Counted from the stretch's first letter, positions 1-6,690 are shown. The stretch: DNA of 7,139 nucleotides from Deltaproteobacteria bacterium UBA3076 (GCA_002367355.1 DFBQ01000204.1:1-7139), one strand, 5' to 3'. Made by a program: numbers and translations. The notes: generated by a model from the sequence alone, not told the origin.

Positions 1-2079
1 CAAATTCGCCTGCAGCAGGCTGATCTTGCTATGGAAATACCTAGGGGCGACCAGCGGGAAAAGGCAGTACGCTATCGGCAGACATTTGCTCCACTAGCAT
101 GTACATTTCCTTTCCTCAGTGAGATTAAGGATTTTCGATGGGCATCTTTCTTTGAGTGGGACCCTGTGTACGATATCCTTGACAGAACAGGATGGGCTGT
201 GGGCTGCGGATGGCCCAATATAATAGAACAAAAGCTGATGGATAACGATGACTACTGGGCTAACATCGCCATCGCCGTTTCCCGGTTCAACCATGCTGCG
301 GGTGCGATGGAATTCCTTCACGAGGAAGATCTTATCGAGTTGCTCGGAAATATACTGTTTGCACAATCGTCAAGGAAGTGCCCTGTAATCATCTCATGCA
401 GCAGGAACTCAGATGTATCCGGGGTTGAGAATGTGAATCGCATTCCAGGTGGATACGAGCCGTTGAAAAAAAAATACGGTTACATGTTTTTGACTCTTGA
501 TATGATTATGGAGCAACTGCTTCCAATTGTTCAGAATGAAGCGGGAAAAATTGGTGCCATAGGAATTAAGTACGATTATGCGAAAGGCCTCGGACAATGT
601 TACGAGGCGTTCACTAAGAATATTGAGGAAACAACTTCAATAAACCTTGGGAAGGAAATCCTTAAGCATTTTGAAACCACACTACATCCAACCCTTAAAG
701 ATCCGGAGAATTTTGCAAAGAAATTAATCAAGCATATCATGTGGGTTTTCCTGCACGAAACGAACCCCAATGATGCATTTCAGTGTCTTGTCTACTTTCC
801 TTCAAGAATCAAACCGGATATGCCAAGTGGGGGTTGTCTTATTGCATTCAACACAATGCCTTCACCTAAAATATTATTTCTTGTGGATAGCTATGTTTCA
901 GATTATTTCCTGGCAAGGAGTCTTTTAAACTCTGAGTTTGAAACGGATTATCCATGCACTTTGACAAATAAGGGCTTTGAGCGGGCAGTATTGACTTCTG
1001 TACAACGTATTATTCGCGAAGAAAGAAAAGATGCGAATTTTACTCTCGCCTTTCTGGACATGGACGGTTTGAAAGAAATCAACGATACTACTAAATCCCA
1101 TATACTCGGTACCGTCGCAATCAGGGCATTTGCCGAATTAGTAGCCAGTATTACTCAAGAATTCCGATCAAATTTTGGAAATAATGCTAAAATATTTTTT
1201 GGTCGTTGGGGGGGGGATGAGTTCCTTATTGGTGTTTTGAGTTCTGGTTCAAATGGCCTAACCGATCCAGAAGAAGCATTGAAAAGGTTATGCGAGGATA
1301 TTACGACATCAACAGAGTGGGGAAATTATATAGGAGATGCTGTTGACCATTTTAAAGGGCAAAAACGTATTTCAAAAACCAAGGAGGTTGCTCAACAAGA
1401 ACTGATGGACGCACTCGATGATGACAGACTTCATTTTACCGCCGGGATAGGGTCATGCAGTTTTATCTCCAGCGATCATTTTTTTCAGAAATATGAAAAA
1501 CTGCGGAATGACGTTGATAAGGTTTGTTATATTGCCAAGCATCTCAAGAGGAGCACAATACTCATGCTTGGAAATACAGCACTTGATGAAAACAAGAGAC
1601 CAGTCTGCTTAACAGAAGACGCTTTCAAAGAGGAACTTTGGAATATGATAAATATACCTGTCGATGATCGAGTGAAACCTCTTTATGTGTTTAATTTAAT
1701 GATTGAGGCAAGTCCAGACTGGCATACGTTGCTTGTTGAATCTATTTCAGATAGTTTTGCATCTTTCTATGGCAGAGACGGTCGCGTCTATGCAACATTG
1801 AACTCTAAACAACCAAGAATTATTGTAGAGGTCTTGCAAGGTAAACAGCCAAATAGCAACTTTATAGAAACTCTGAGCTATAAGTGGAAACGTGGCATGA
1901 ACCTCGAGTTCGTTGGCGATGAACAAGAGGCTTTCGTGACAATCCGTGTTATTGTAGTAAAAGGGGAAGAAGTAACCCCAGCTGTTGAAACTGGAAATAA
2001 ATGGTCAACAAAGGCCCTATTCGATCCACATTCAGTGTTCCTACGTAAGGCGGCCATGAAAAATGCAATTCATCATTAA
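1..2079 (+). CDS. GGDEF-domain protein (probable diguanylate cyclase), 5' end outside window
   Basis: Probably a cytoplasmic signalling protein that makes cyclic di-GMP from two GTP. Residues are numbered from the first ATG (base 31), giving 682 aa, but the frame is open back to base 1 and that ATG has no convincing ribosome binding site, so the true start is likely upstream. The GGDEF domain spans about 306-518. It has a degenerate DxLT-like entry (D306 to F316), the metal-binding strand LDMDGLKEIND (D343), the active-site motif RWGGDEF (GGDEF at 394-398), a TAGIG strand (470-474) and a closing DKVCYIAKHLKRS helix (496-508). The inhibitory I-site RxxD is absent (NAKI, 385-388), and about 30 extra residues lie between GGDEF and TAGIG. 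Residues 1-290 and 520-682 match nothing I recognise; a sensory role for the N-terminal part is inference. I see no membrane segment. The gene overlaps livH by 17 bp. The family call is firm; the activity is not proven. Confidence 0.85.
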   Translation, partial: QIRLQQADLAMEIPRGDQREKAVRYRQTFAPLACTFPFLSEIKDFRWASFFEWDPVYDILDRTGWAVGCGWPNIIEQKLMDNDDYWANIAIAVSRFNHAAGAMEFLHEEDLIELLGNILFAQSSRKCPVIISCSRNSDVSGVENVNRIPGGYEPLKKKYGYMFLTLDMIMEQLLPIVQNEAGKIGAIGIKYDYAKGLGQCYEAFTKNIEETTSINLGKEILKHFETTLHPTLKDPENFAKKLIKHIMWVFLHETNPNDAFQCLVYFPSRIKPDMPSGGCLIAFNTMPSPKILFLVDSYVSDYFLARSLLNSEFETDYPCTLTNKGFERAVLTSVQRIIREERKDANFTLAFLDMDGLKEINDTTKSHILGTVAIRAFAELVASITQEFRSNFGNNAKIFFGRWGGDEFLIGVLSSGSNGLTDPEEALKRLCEDITTSTEWGNYIGDAVDHFKGQKRISKTKEVAQQELMDALDDDRLHFTAGIGSCSFISSDHFFQKYEKLRNDVDKVCYIAKHLKRSTILMLGNTALDENKRPVCLTEDAFKEELWNMINIPVDDRVKPLYVFNLMIEASPDWHTLLVESISDSFASFYGRDGRVYATLNSKQPRIIVEVLQGKQPNSNFIETLSYKWKRGMNLEFVGDEQEAFVTIRVIVVKGEEVTPAVETGNKWSTKALFDPHSVFLRKAAMKNAIHH

Positions 2080-2935
2080 TGGAATTCTTGCCTCCGCTTC
2101 CTTTGTGCTCGCCGGCCTTGCGTGTGCTATCATTATTAGAGGAATAGGTTTCTTTAATCTGGCTTTGGGTGCAATATTCACCCTCGGGGGATACTTTGTT
2201 TTTAGTCTCCATGTTAAGTTACTGCTGCCGTTGTGGATCGCTGTTCCCATCGCAATAAGTCTATGCGCTGTTTTGGGTATGCTGTTTGAGGCAATGCTGT
2301 TTTCACCTTTGCGGGCGAAGCAGGCTGGCCCCTCAGTGTTGCTTCTTGTCTCAATAGGGTTGTACATAATCTTATATGGACTTATCGAACTTATCTATGG
2401 CCCACAAGTTGAAATGATTGTTGCAGGTGGTCCGAGGTCTAGTCTTCAAATATTGGGAATTAGGATAACAACCATCCAATTGGTTACATGGGCGGTAGCC
2501 ATAGCCGCATGTGTGAGCCTCTCCTGTTTTTTAAAGCTGACGAAAGGAGGTGTTGCATTACGGGCGGTGGCAACTGATTCGGAACTAGCCGCGATGTCGG
2601 GTATTGAATTACCAAGAATACGAATGTATGCAAGTGCTATAGGTTGTTCCCTTGCTGCGATATGTGGCTTTATGATTGGCATGGATAGTGATTTGTCGCC
2701 AAACATGGGAATGCGCATTTTATTTGGTGGGTTGGTAGTCGCAATTGCAGGCGGGGTTGACAGTGTTTTTGGAATCGTACTTGCAGCTTTTCTCTTGGGC
2801 ATTGCACAACACGTCGGCGTATGGAAAATCGGCTCCCAATGGCAAGATACTATTGCATTTGCCATCCTGCTTATATTTTTACTTTTCAGACCTCAAGGTT
2901 TTTTTGGGAAAAACTTTAAGAAGGCGATTCTCTAA
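2063..2935 (+). CDS. livH: Branched-chain amino acid type ABC transporter permease LivH
   Basis: Inner-membrane permease of a HAAT-family importer, expected to pair with LivM to form the translocation channel. The 290 aa are almost entirely hydrophobic and break into about eight membrane segments, and the length is normal for the family. The start IIRGIGFFNLALGAIFTLGGY (about 24-44) is typical of LivH. The cytoplasmic loop that contacts the ATPases is visible as ALRAVATDSELAAMSGI (R167 to I181), followed by the conserved glycine-rich LFGGLVVAIAGGVDSVFG and the ending FRPQGFFG. The ATG at 2063 lies inside the end of the GGDEF gene and fits the family N-terminus. An AAGG at 2047-2050 is the only ribosome-site candidate, so re-initiation by ribosomes leaving the upstream gene is likely. 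The substrate cannot be read from the sequence: the family also carries other amino acids, amides, urea and aromatic acids. Confidence 0.93.
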   Translation: MQFIINGILASASFVLAGLACAIIIRGIGFFNLALGAIFTLGGYFVFSLHVKLLLPLWIAVPIAISLCAVLGMLFEAMLFSPLRAKQAGPSVLLLVSIGLYIILYGLIELIYGPQVEMIVAGGPRSSLQILGIRITTIQLVTWAVAIAACVSLSCFLKLTKGGVALRAVATDSELAAMSGIELPRIRMYASAIGCSLAAICGFMIGMDSDLSPNMGMRILFGGLVVAIAGGVDSVFGIVLAAFLLGIAQHVGVWKIGSQWQDTIAFAILLIFLLFRPQGFFGKNFKKAIL

Positions 2936-2941
2936 AAGTCG

Positions 2942-3814
2942 ATGGAATATTTACTCCACATTCTGATCCTCATCGGCATCTATATTCTTCTTTCGGTCTC
3001 CCTTAATCTCATTGTCGGATATGCCGGTTTACTTTCAATCGCTCACGCTGCCTTTTATGGAGTCGGGGCATATGTTGCCGCACTTTTAGCCTTGAAGTTG
3101 AATAGTCCTTTTTTAGCCAATATTGTCTGCGCCATACTTTTAACCGGGATGCTCGGCGTCTTGGTGGGAGTCCCATCCCTGCGCATAAAGGATGATTATT
3201 TTGCCATCGCTACCTTTGCCTTTCAGATCATCACCTTCAGTATCATGAATAATTGGGTTTCACTTACTAATGGTCCAATGGGGTTGCCAGGCATCCCAAC
3301 GCCTGTAATCCTTGGCTGGCAGGTAAATTCACACACTGACTTTCTGATCCTAATTTTCTTGCTCTGCTTTATTATAGTCAGTTTTTCATTAATACTCGGG
3401 CACTCCCCCTTTGGCAGGATTCTCAAGTCCATCAGGGAAGATGAAATATTCACACAGGCGCTCGGTAAAAATATTGCATTCTGTAAGGTGGCTATATTTG
3501 TAATCGGCGCAGGCATGGCCTCGGTGGCCGGGGTTATATATGCTTATTACATCAGTTTTATCGACCCGACTTCATTTACGGTGATGGAATCAATCTTCAT
3601 TATTTCAATTGTTATCATCGGCGGGGCCGGCAATATCTGGGGCTCCATTCTTGGAGCCGCTTTTCTGGTAATTTTACCTGAGGCCCTGCGTTTCCTTGGC
3701 ATGCCGAGTGCCATTGCCGCCAATATGCGACAGATATTCTACGGCGTTCTTCTTGTCCTCTGTATGCTCTATTGTCCACAGGGATTCTTGGGCGAATATT
3801 CCTTTGAAAAATAG
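2942..3814 (+). CDS. livM: Branched-chain amino acid type ABC transporter permease LivM
   Basis: Second inner-membrane permease of the importer, partner of LivH. It is 290 aa with many hydrophobic segments. Hallmarks are the N-terminal LSVSLNLIVGYAGLLSIAHAAFYGVGAY stretch (from about residue 18), the substrate-path segment VGVPSLRIKDDYFAIATFAF with NGPMGLPGIP after it, and the ATPase-contacting loop RILKSIREDEIFTQALG (159-175). These are followed by GGAGNIWGSILGA and the closing CPQGFLGEY. The length suits the compact LivM form, without the long N-terminal extension of the E. coli protein. It starts 6 bp after livH and ends 3 bp before livG, so all are surely on one transcript. The ribosome site is weak, consistent with coupled translation. 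Confidence 0.93.
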   Translation: MEYLLHILILIGIYILLSVSLNLIVGYAGLLSIAHAAFYGVGAYVAALLALKLNSPFLANIVCAILLTGMLGVLVGVPSLRIKDDYFAIATFAFQIITFSIMNNWVSLTNGPMGLPGIPTPVILGWQVNSHTDFLILIFLLCFIIVSFSLILGHSPFGRILKSIREDEIFTQALGKNIAFCKVAIFVIGAGMASVAGVIYAYYISFIDPTSFTVMESIFIISIVIIGGAGNIWGSILGAAFLVILPEALRFLGMPSAIAANMRQIFYGVLLVLCMLYCPQGFLGEYSFEK

Positions 3815-3817
3815 CCC

Positions 3818-4573
3818 ATGGAACCTGTTCTCCACGTTGATAAAATATACAAAAACTTTGATGGTACGGTTGCCTTAGACAATTTCTCCGTTAAGGTTCA
3901 GGCTGCATCCATCACCGGGATCATCGGCCCCAATGGCGCAGGCAAGACCACCCTTTTCAATGTAATCACCGGTTTTCTTCCACCTGATTCCGGCAGTATT
4001 CAATACAATGGTCAACTACTTGTCGGTCTGCCGCCATATAAGATCGCCCGCCACGGAATTATTCGTACCTTTCAGCAGCTTCGATTAATCACCCGCCTGC
4101 CCGTTTTGGATAACATCCTCCTTGCCTTCCAGAATCAGGCCGGAGAACGGCTGCGGAACATCTTTACCTTTTCCAGACTGATCAAAATTCAGGAACAGGC
4201 AAATCGAAAAAAAACACAGGAACTGCTTGATTCATTGGGAATACGTGATAAGGAAAATGCCTTAGTTGAAGATCTATCCTACGGTCAGCAGAAAATGGTC
4301 TCCCTGCTCTGCTGCCTGGCAGCCGGGGCCAAGGTGGTGTTGCTGGATGAACCGGTTGCCGGGGTCAACCCGGAGATTATCAATATTATTCTTGATATGA
4401 TTCGCAAGCTGCCCGAACAGGGCGTGACGGTGATCCTGATCGAACATAATATGGACGCCATCATGCGGGTCTGCGACAACCTGATCTTTATGGATCAGGG
4501 CAAGAAAATTGCTGAAGGCGATCCGGAGATGGTCAGGAATAATCCGGCGGTCATTGAGGCTTATCTGGAGTAA
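3818..4573 (+). CDS. livG: Branched-chain amino acid type ABC transporter ATPase LivG
   Basis: One of the two cytoplasmic ATPases that power the LivHM channel. All ABC motifs are in order within 251 aa: Walker A GPNGAGKTT (37-45), Q-loop RTFQ (Q86), signature LSYGQQK (153-159), Walker B VVLLDEP (173-179) with D-loop AGVNP (181-185), and switch histidine IEH (H210). The RTFQ Q-loop, the LSYGQQ signature and the insert between them (about 105-130) are typical of LivG rather than LivF. It has 3 bp between it and livM and 2 bp before livF. A run of eight A at 4207-4214 is the longest homopolymer in the gene. It looks intact and functional. Confidence 0.94.
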   Translation: MEPVLHVDKIYKNFDGTVALDNFSVKVQAASITGIIGPNGAGKTTLFNVITGFLPPDSGSIQYNGQLLVGLPPYKIARHGIIRTFQQLRLITRLPVLDNILLAFQNQAGERLRNIFTFSRLIKIQEQANRKKTQELLDSLGIRDKENALVEDLSYGQQKMVSLLCCLAAGAKVVLLDEPVAGVNPEIINIILDMIRKLPEQGVTVILIEHNMDAIMRVCDNLIFMDQGKKIAEGDPEMVRNNPAVIEAYLE

Positions 4574-4575
4574 GT

Positions 4576-5277
4576 ATGCTGGGAATCAAAGGCCTTGATA
4601 CCGGTTACGGAAAAAAACAGATCCTCTATGGCATCGACCTGGAAGCTGTGACCGGCAAGATCACTGCGATTATCGGCCCCAACGGTTCAGGTAAGTCCAC
4701 CCTGTTGAAAGCCGCCTTCGGCCTGATACCGGTATGGCAAGGGAAGGTGTTTTTTCAGCGGGCCGATATCACCAATAAAAACAGCAAATTTCTTGTCCAG
4801 AATGGCATAACTTTCGTGCCCCAGGGAAATCGGGTTTTTGACGAAATGTCTGTTCTGGAGAACCTGGAGATCGGCGGCCTGTATCTATCCAAAAAACAAT
4901 TTCAGATTGAACTGGAGAAACTCTGGCAGCTTTTCCCGGAATTGAAAAAACGACAAAAGCAGAACTCCGGCAAGCTGAGTGGCGGCGAAAAACAACAGCT
5001 TTCCTTTGGAAGGGCACTGATGCCTGACCCGACCCTCCTTCTTATGGACGAACCGTCTCTGGGACTGTCCCCGAAGCTGGTCGGCCAGATGATGAACCAT
5101 TTACAGAAGATCAACCGGGAATTCGGCAAGACCATCCTGATCGTGGAGCAGAAGGTCCGGGATGTGTTGGAAATATGTGATCATGTCTATTCGATCAAAC
5201 TTGGCCGCATCGCCTATTCCGGTTCCCCCCAAAACCTGAAAAACGATACAGACAAACTGCGGCAGTTGTTTTTATAA
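4576..5277 (+). CDS. livF: Branched-chain amino acid type ABC transporter ATPase LivF
   Basis: Second cytoplasmic ATPase of the importer, expected to act with LivG. Its 233 aa carry Walker A GPNGSGKST (34-42), Q-loop VPQG (Q83) followed by the LivF-typical NRVFDEMSVLENLEIGG, signature LSGGEKQ (134-140) and Walker B LLLMDEP (154-160). At the switch position it has glutamine (VEQ, Q192) in place of histidine, as is usual for LivF, so this is not a defect. A good ribosome site GGAG (4567-4570) sits in the end of livG, five bases before the ATG, and supports this start. It is the last gene of the operon; what follows is degraded sequence. Confidence 0.94.
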   Translation: MLGIKGLDTGYGKKQILYGIDLEAVTGKITAIIGPNGSGKSTLLKAAFGLIPVWQGKVFFQRADITNKNSKFLVQNGITFVPQGNRVFDEMSVLENLEIGGLYLSKKQFQIELEKLWQLFPELKKRQKQNSGKLSGGEKQQLSFGRALMPDPTLLLMDEPSLGLSPKLVGQMMNHLQKINREFGKTILIVEQKVRDVLEICDHVYSIKLGRIAYSGSPQNLKNDTDKLRQLFL

Positions 5278-5279
5278 CC

Positions 5280-5305
5280 GATTGCACCCTGGCAATCAAA
5301 ATTTT
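5280..5305 (+). terminator. Weak hairpin after livF, possible terminator
   Basis: Three bases after the livF stop, GATTGC (5280-5285) and GCAATC (5292-5297) can pair around a 6-base loop, followed by AAAATTTT. The position suits the end of the operon transcript, but the stem is short and the T-run is interrupted by A residues. It could equally be part of a mobile-element end, since the same bases belong to the IS21-like motif described separately. Confidence 0.3.
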
Positions 5306-5330
5306 ACCCCCCTTATTCATATGTGCCAGG
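5286..5330. repeat. Possible IS21-family terminal motif and inverted repeat
   Basis: The stretch CTGGCAATCAAAATTTTACC, followed by more C residues (to 5312), resembles the short repeats that IS21-family elements carry near their ends: on the other strand, a GGGG run, then AAAATTTTGATTGCC. In addition CCTGGCA (5288-5294) is repeated inverted as TGCCAGG (5324-5330), 29 bases apart. An IS21-family transposase fragment lies about 270 bases downstream, which makes a relic end plausible. The resemblance is from memory of the family, not an alignment. Confidence 0.3.
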
Positions 5331-5383
5331 AACATCCTTCTTTTACTTCCTGTATCTTTCTTTTTTGAAGTTTCACCGAAATT

Positions 5384-5599
5384 ATGCATTGTAGATTCAA
5401 GCAACCATGCGCAGTAAGGTGTCGACGAAAGATCTATCTGTTTCTTGATGAAATACAGAATATCAGTGGATGGGGAAAATGGCTGAATAGGCTCTATGAA
5501 TTCGAAAATATTAAGATCTTTGTCACCGGTTCCAATGCCTCCTTGTTGAGTTCTAAAATCTTGACAGCCCTAACCGGAAGGAATCGTCACCATGAATGA
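5384..5599 (+). pseudogene. Fragment of a DUF4143-type AAA ATPase
   Basis: A 71-codon open frame, of which only about codons 16-67 (5429-5584) look like protein-coding remains. They hold the Walker B strand LFLDEIQNI (19-27), the family pattern GWGKWLNRLYE, the sensor strand FVTGSNASLL (46-55) and the arginine-finger segment LTGRN (63-67). This is the middle of the AAA_14/DUF4143 family, whose full members are about 400 aa. The Walker A loop, the N-terminus and the DUF4143 C-terminal half are all missing, and the first 15 codons do not resemble the family. The fragment cannot work as an ATPase. Its stop codon overlaps the start of the transposase remnant, so the junction lies close to 5586. 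Confidence 0.75.
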
Positions 5600-5703
5600 T
5601 CACATACAATCAAGCGAGGAAATTGATGAAGTATTTACAGGAGAAAAGGACGTTGGAGGTCGCAGCCGCCAAGTCCGGAATGAATGAAAAGACAGTCAGC
5701 TGA
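5596..5703 (+). pseudogene. N-terminal remnant of an IS21-family transposase (IstA)
   Basis: From ATG 5596 the frame reads 35 codons: an MITYNQARKLMKYLQ start, then TLEVAAAKSGMNEKT, then a TGA at 5701. This matches the N-terminal helix-turn-helix of a group of IS21-family IstA transposases, where the usual continuation is EKTARKYR. Here it reads EKTVS-stop-YR, so the stop falls inside the recognition region and the two codons after it still match. The family is about 400-500 aa; nothing recognisable remains beyond about 5715, and no IstB helper gene is present. A GGAAGG at 5577-5582 could be the old ribosome site. Dead relic. Confidence 0.7.
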
Positions 5704-5720
5704 TACCGGCCGTTCTGCCT
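5596..5720 (+). mobile_element. IS21-family insertion sequence relic
   Basis: Only the beginning of the transposase gene is left, with no downstream half, no istB and no clear right end. A possible left-end motif lies at 5286-5312, but the AAA ATPase fragment sits between it and the transposase start, so the element was either rearranged after insertion or the two pieces come from different events. No target-site duplication could be recognised. It marks a past site of element insertion between the transporter operon and the toxin-antitoxin genes. Confidence 0.5.
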
Positions 5721-5760
5721 TTCCCTCACTCAACTCCCGATCCTTGCTGAAAACAAAAGA

Positions 5761-5788
5761 TTGACATTTTTACGACCACAACTATAAT
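5761..5788 (+). promoter_or_regulatory. Strong sigma70 promoter of the Phd/PIN module
   Basis: A perfect -35 TTGACA (5761-5766) and a perfect -10 TATAAT (5783-5788) are separated by 16 bases. Transcription should begin near 5795, about 33 bases before the antitoxin start. It is the best promoter in the window. A promoter this strong fits an autorepressed toxin-antitoxin operon. Confidence 0.82.
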
Positions 5789-5791
5789 AAG

Positions 5792-5807
5792 TCATATGAT
5801 TGATATG
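5792..5807. promoter_or_regulatory. Candidate operator for antitoxin autorepression
   Basis: CATAT (5793-5797) and ATATG (5803-5807) form an inverted repeat around GATTG, and TCATATGA (5792-5799) is itself an 8-base palindrome. Both lie directly after the -10 box, over the predicted transcription start. Phd/YefM antitoxins, with or without their toxin, are known to bind palindromes at such positions and repress their own promoter. Binding here is inferred from position and symmetry only. Confidence 0.4.
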
Positions 5808-5827
5808 GTTTAAAAGAGGGTGACATT

Positions 5828-6130
5828 ATGGAAAGAATCATTGATGTAACGGCGGCTCGCAGACAATTTGGTACATTATTAGATGAAGTCTTTCATAGGG
5901 GAGACATTGTAACTATTGAGAGGAAGGGGAAACCTTTAGCGAAGATTGTTCCTCTTGATGAGACAAATCGTCAAGCTTTGGGGCATCCTTCAATTTCTTC
6001 TCGTCAAAAACTACTGTTAGAAGAATTGAATAGTTTGCCAGCCATTGGGATAAACAAAGATCCTGTTGAGATTTTAAGGTCCATGCGCAGACAAAAGAGA
6101 ATTCAGGCAAACGTGAAATATGGCAAATAA
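5828..6130 (+). CDS. Phd/YefM-type antitoxin
   Basis: Antitoxin of a type II toxin-antitoxin pair, expected to bind and neutralise the PIN toxin encoded next to it and to repress the operon. The N-terminal half of the 100 aa has the Phd/YefM fold pattern: DVTAARRQFGTLLDEV (6-21), then RGDIVTIERKGKPLAKIVPL (24-43), the strand-turn-strand that forms the DNA-binding dimer. The rest (44-100) is charged and probably disordered until it wraps the toxin; the family does this through its C-terminus. GAGGG (5816-5820) gives a well-placed ribosome site, seven bases before the ATG. Its last 11 bases overlap the toxin gene, so translation is coupled and antitoxin is made first. Intact, with visibly lower GC than livG and livF. 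Confidence 0.88.
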   Translation: MERIIDVTAARRQFGTLLDEVFHRGDIVTIERKGKPLAKIVPLDETNRQALGHPSISSRQKLLLEELNSLPAIGINKDPVEILRSMRRQKRIQANVKYGK

Positions 6131-6569
6131 TCGTTACGTGCTGGATGCGAATGTTTTTCTGGAATATATCTATGCCAGGCCGCTGCAAAATAAAGCTAAA
6201 CAACTTCTCCAAGATGCTATTTTAGAGCAAATTCAAATTTTGGTTCCAAGTCTTGTGTTAGATGAAATCACAGAGGTACTTTGTGGGAATTTAGACAATC
6301 TTGAACAGGTTCAATGGCATTTGCGTTATATTGAAAAATTAGCCAAACAAGAGGTGTTGCACATTGTCGTTCCAAATAGTGACGTTCGCATGAGAGCTAT
6401 TGAGCTTGCCAGGTCAGGGAATAAGAAAAGTGGCTTTCCTGAATTGACGGATTGTTTATATCATGCTTTGGCAATTTTGAATGATGCTGTTTTCATAACC
6501 AATGATAAGAAACATATTTGTAAGGTGAAAAAAATTGGTCATATTCAAGAGTTATCAAATTACGGATGA
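6120..6569 (+). CDS. PIN-domain toxin (VapC-like ribonuclease)
   Basis: Likely toxin of the pair: PIN-domain proteins are metal-dependent ribonucleases that cleave RNA, often tRNA or rRNA, when not held by their antitoxin. The 149 aa show the four acidic positions of the active site: D9 in YVLDANVFLEY, E49 in LVLDEITEVL, D111 in ELTDCLYHALA and D129 in FITNDKKH. The TDCLYHALA and ITND patterns are strongly PIN-like. All residues needed for catalysis appear present, so it should be active. It begins inside the last codons of the antitoxin gene with no clear ribosome site of its own. The RNA target cannot be told from sequence. The next gene piece downstream is a separate broken antitoxin. Confidence 0.88.
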   Translation: MANNRYVLDANVFLEYIYARPLQNKAKQLLQDAILEQIQILVPSLVLDEITEVLCGNLDNLEQVQWHLRYIEKLAKQEVLHIVVPNSDVRMRAIELARSGNKKSGFPELTDCLYHALAILNDAVFITNDKKHICKVKKIGHIQELSNYG

Positions 6570-6662
6570 TTCATTTTCTGGGTTAATAAGCTGAATTTTG
6601 GCAGAACAATCGCATTAAGAGGGACAGCAAACAGTGCAGCGGTTTTTCGTAGGCCATGCTCC

Positions 6663-6690
6663 ACTTTAAAGTTATGCACTTTTAAAAGTG
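6663..6690. repeat. Two adjacent palindromes over the start of a broken antitoxin gene
   Basis: ACTTTAAAGT (6663-6672) and CACTTTTAAAAGTG (6677-6690) are each perfect palindromes, with centres 16 bases apart and closely related sequences. They could be a pair of operator half-sites for a dimeric repressor, or a local duplication of the start of the gene. The in-frame stop codon of the YgiT-type remnant lies at the centre of the second one. Confidence 0.4.

Noticed and set aside
2056..2079. ATG 2056 as an alternative livH start
   Set aside because: It is in the frame of the GGDEF gene and reaches its stop codon; the livH frame starts at 2063.
2041..2367. 108-aa minus-strand open frame opposite livH
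   Set aside because: It lies antisense to a clear membrane protein gene, has no family resemblance and no promoter or ribosome site; hydrophobic codon use explains the open frame.
2446..2865. 139-aa minus-strand open frame opposite livH
   Set aside because: Antisense shadow of livH transmembrane codons, with no recognisable motif.
5195..5404. 69-aa minus-strand open frame across the end of livF
   Set aside because: Part is antisense to livF and the rest covers the IS21-like motif; the peptide resembles nothing.
5592..5688. Frame starting at ATG 5592, 31 codons
   Set aside because: It is an alternative frame over the transposase remnant; the frame from 5596 matches IS21-family IstA and this one matches nothing.
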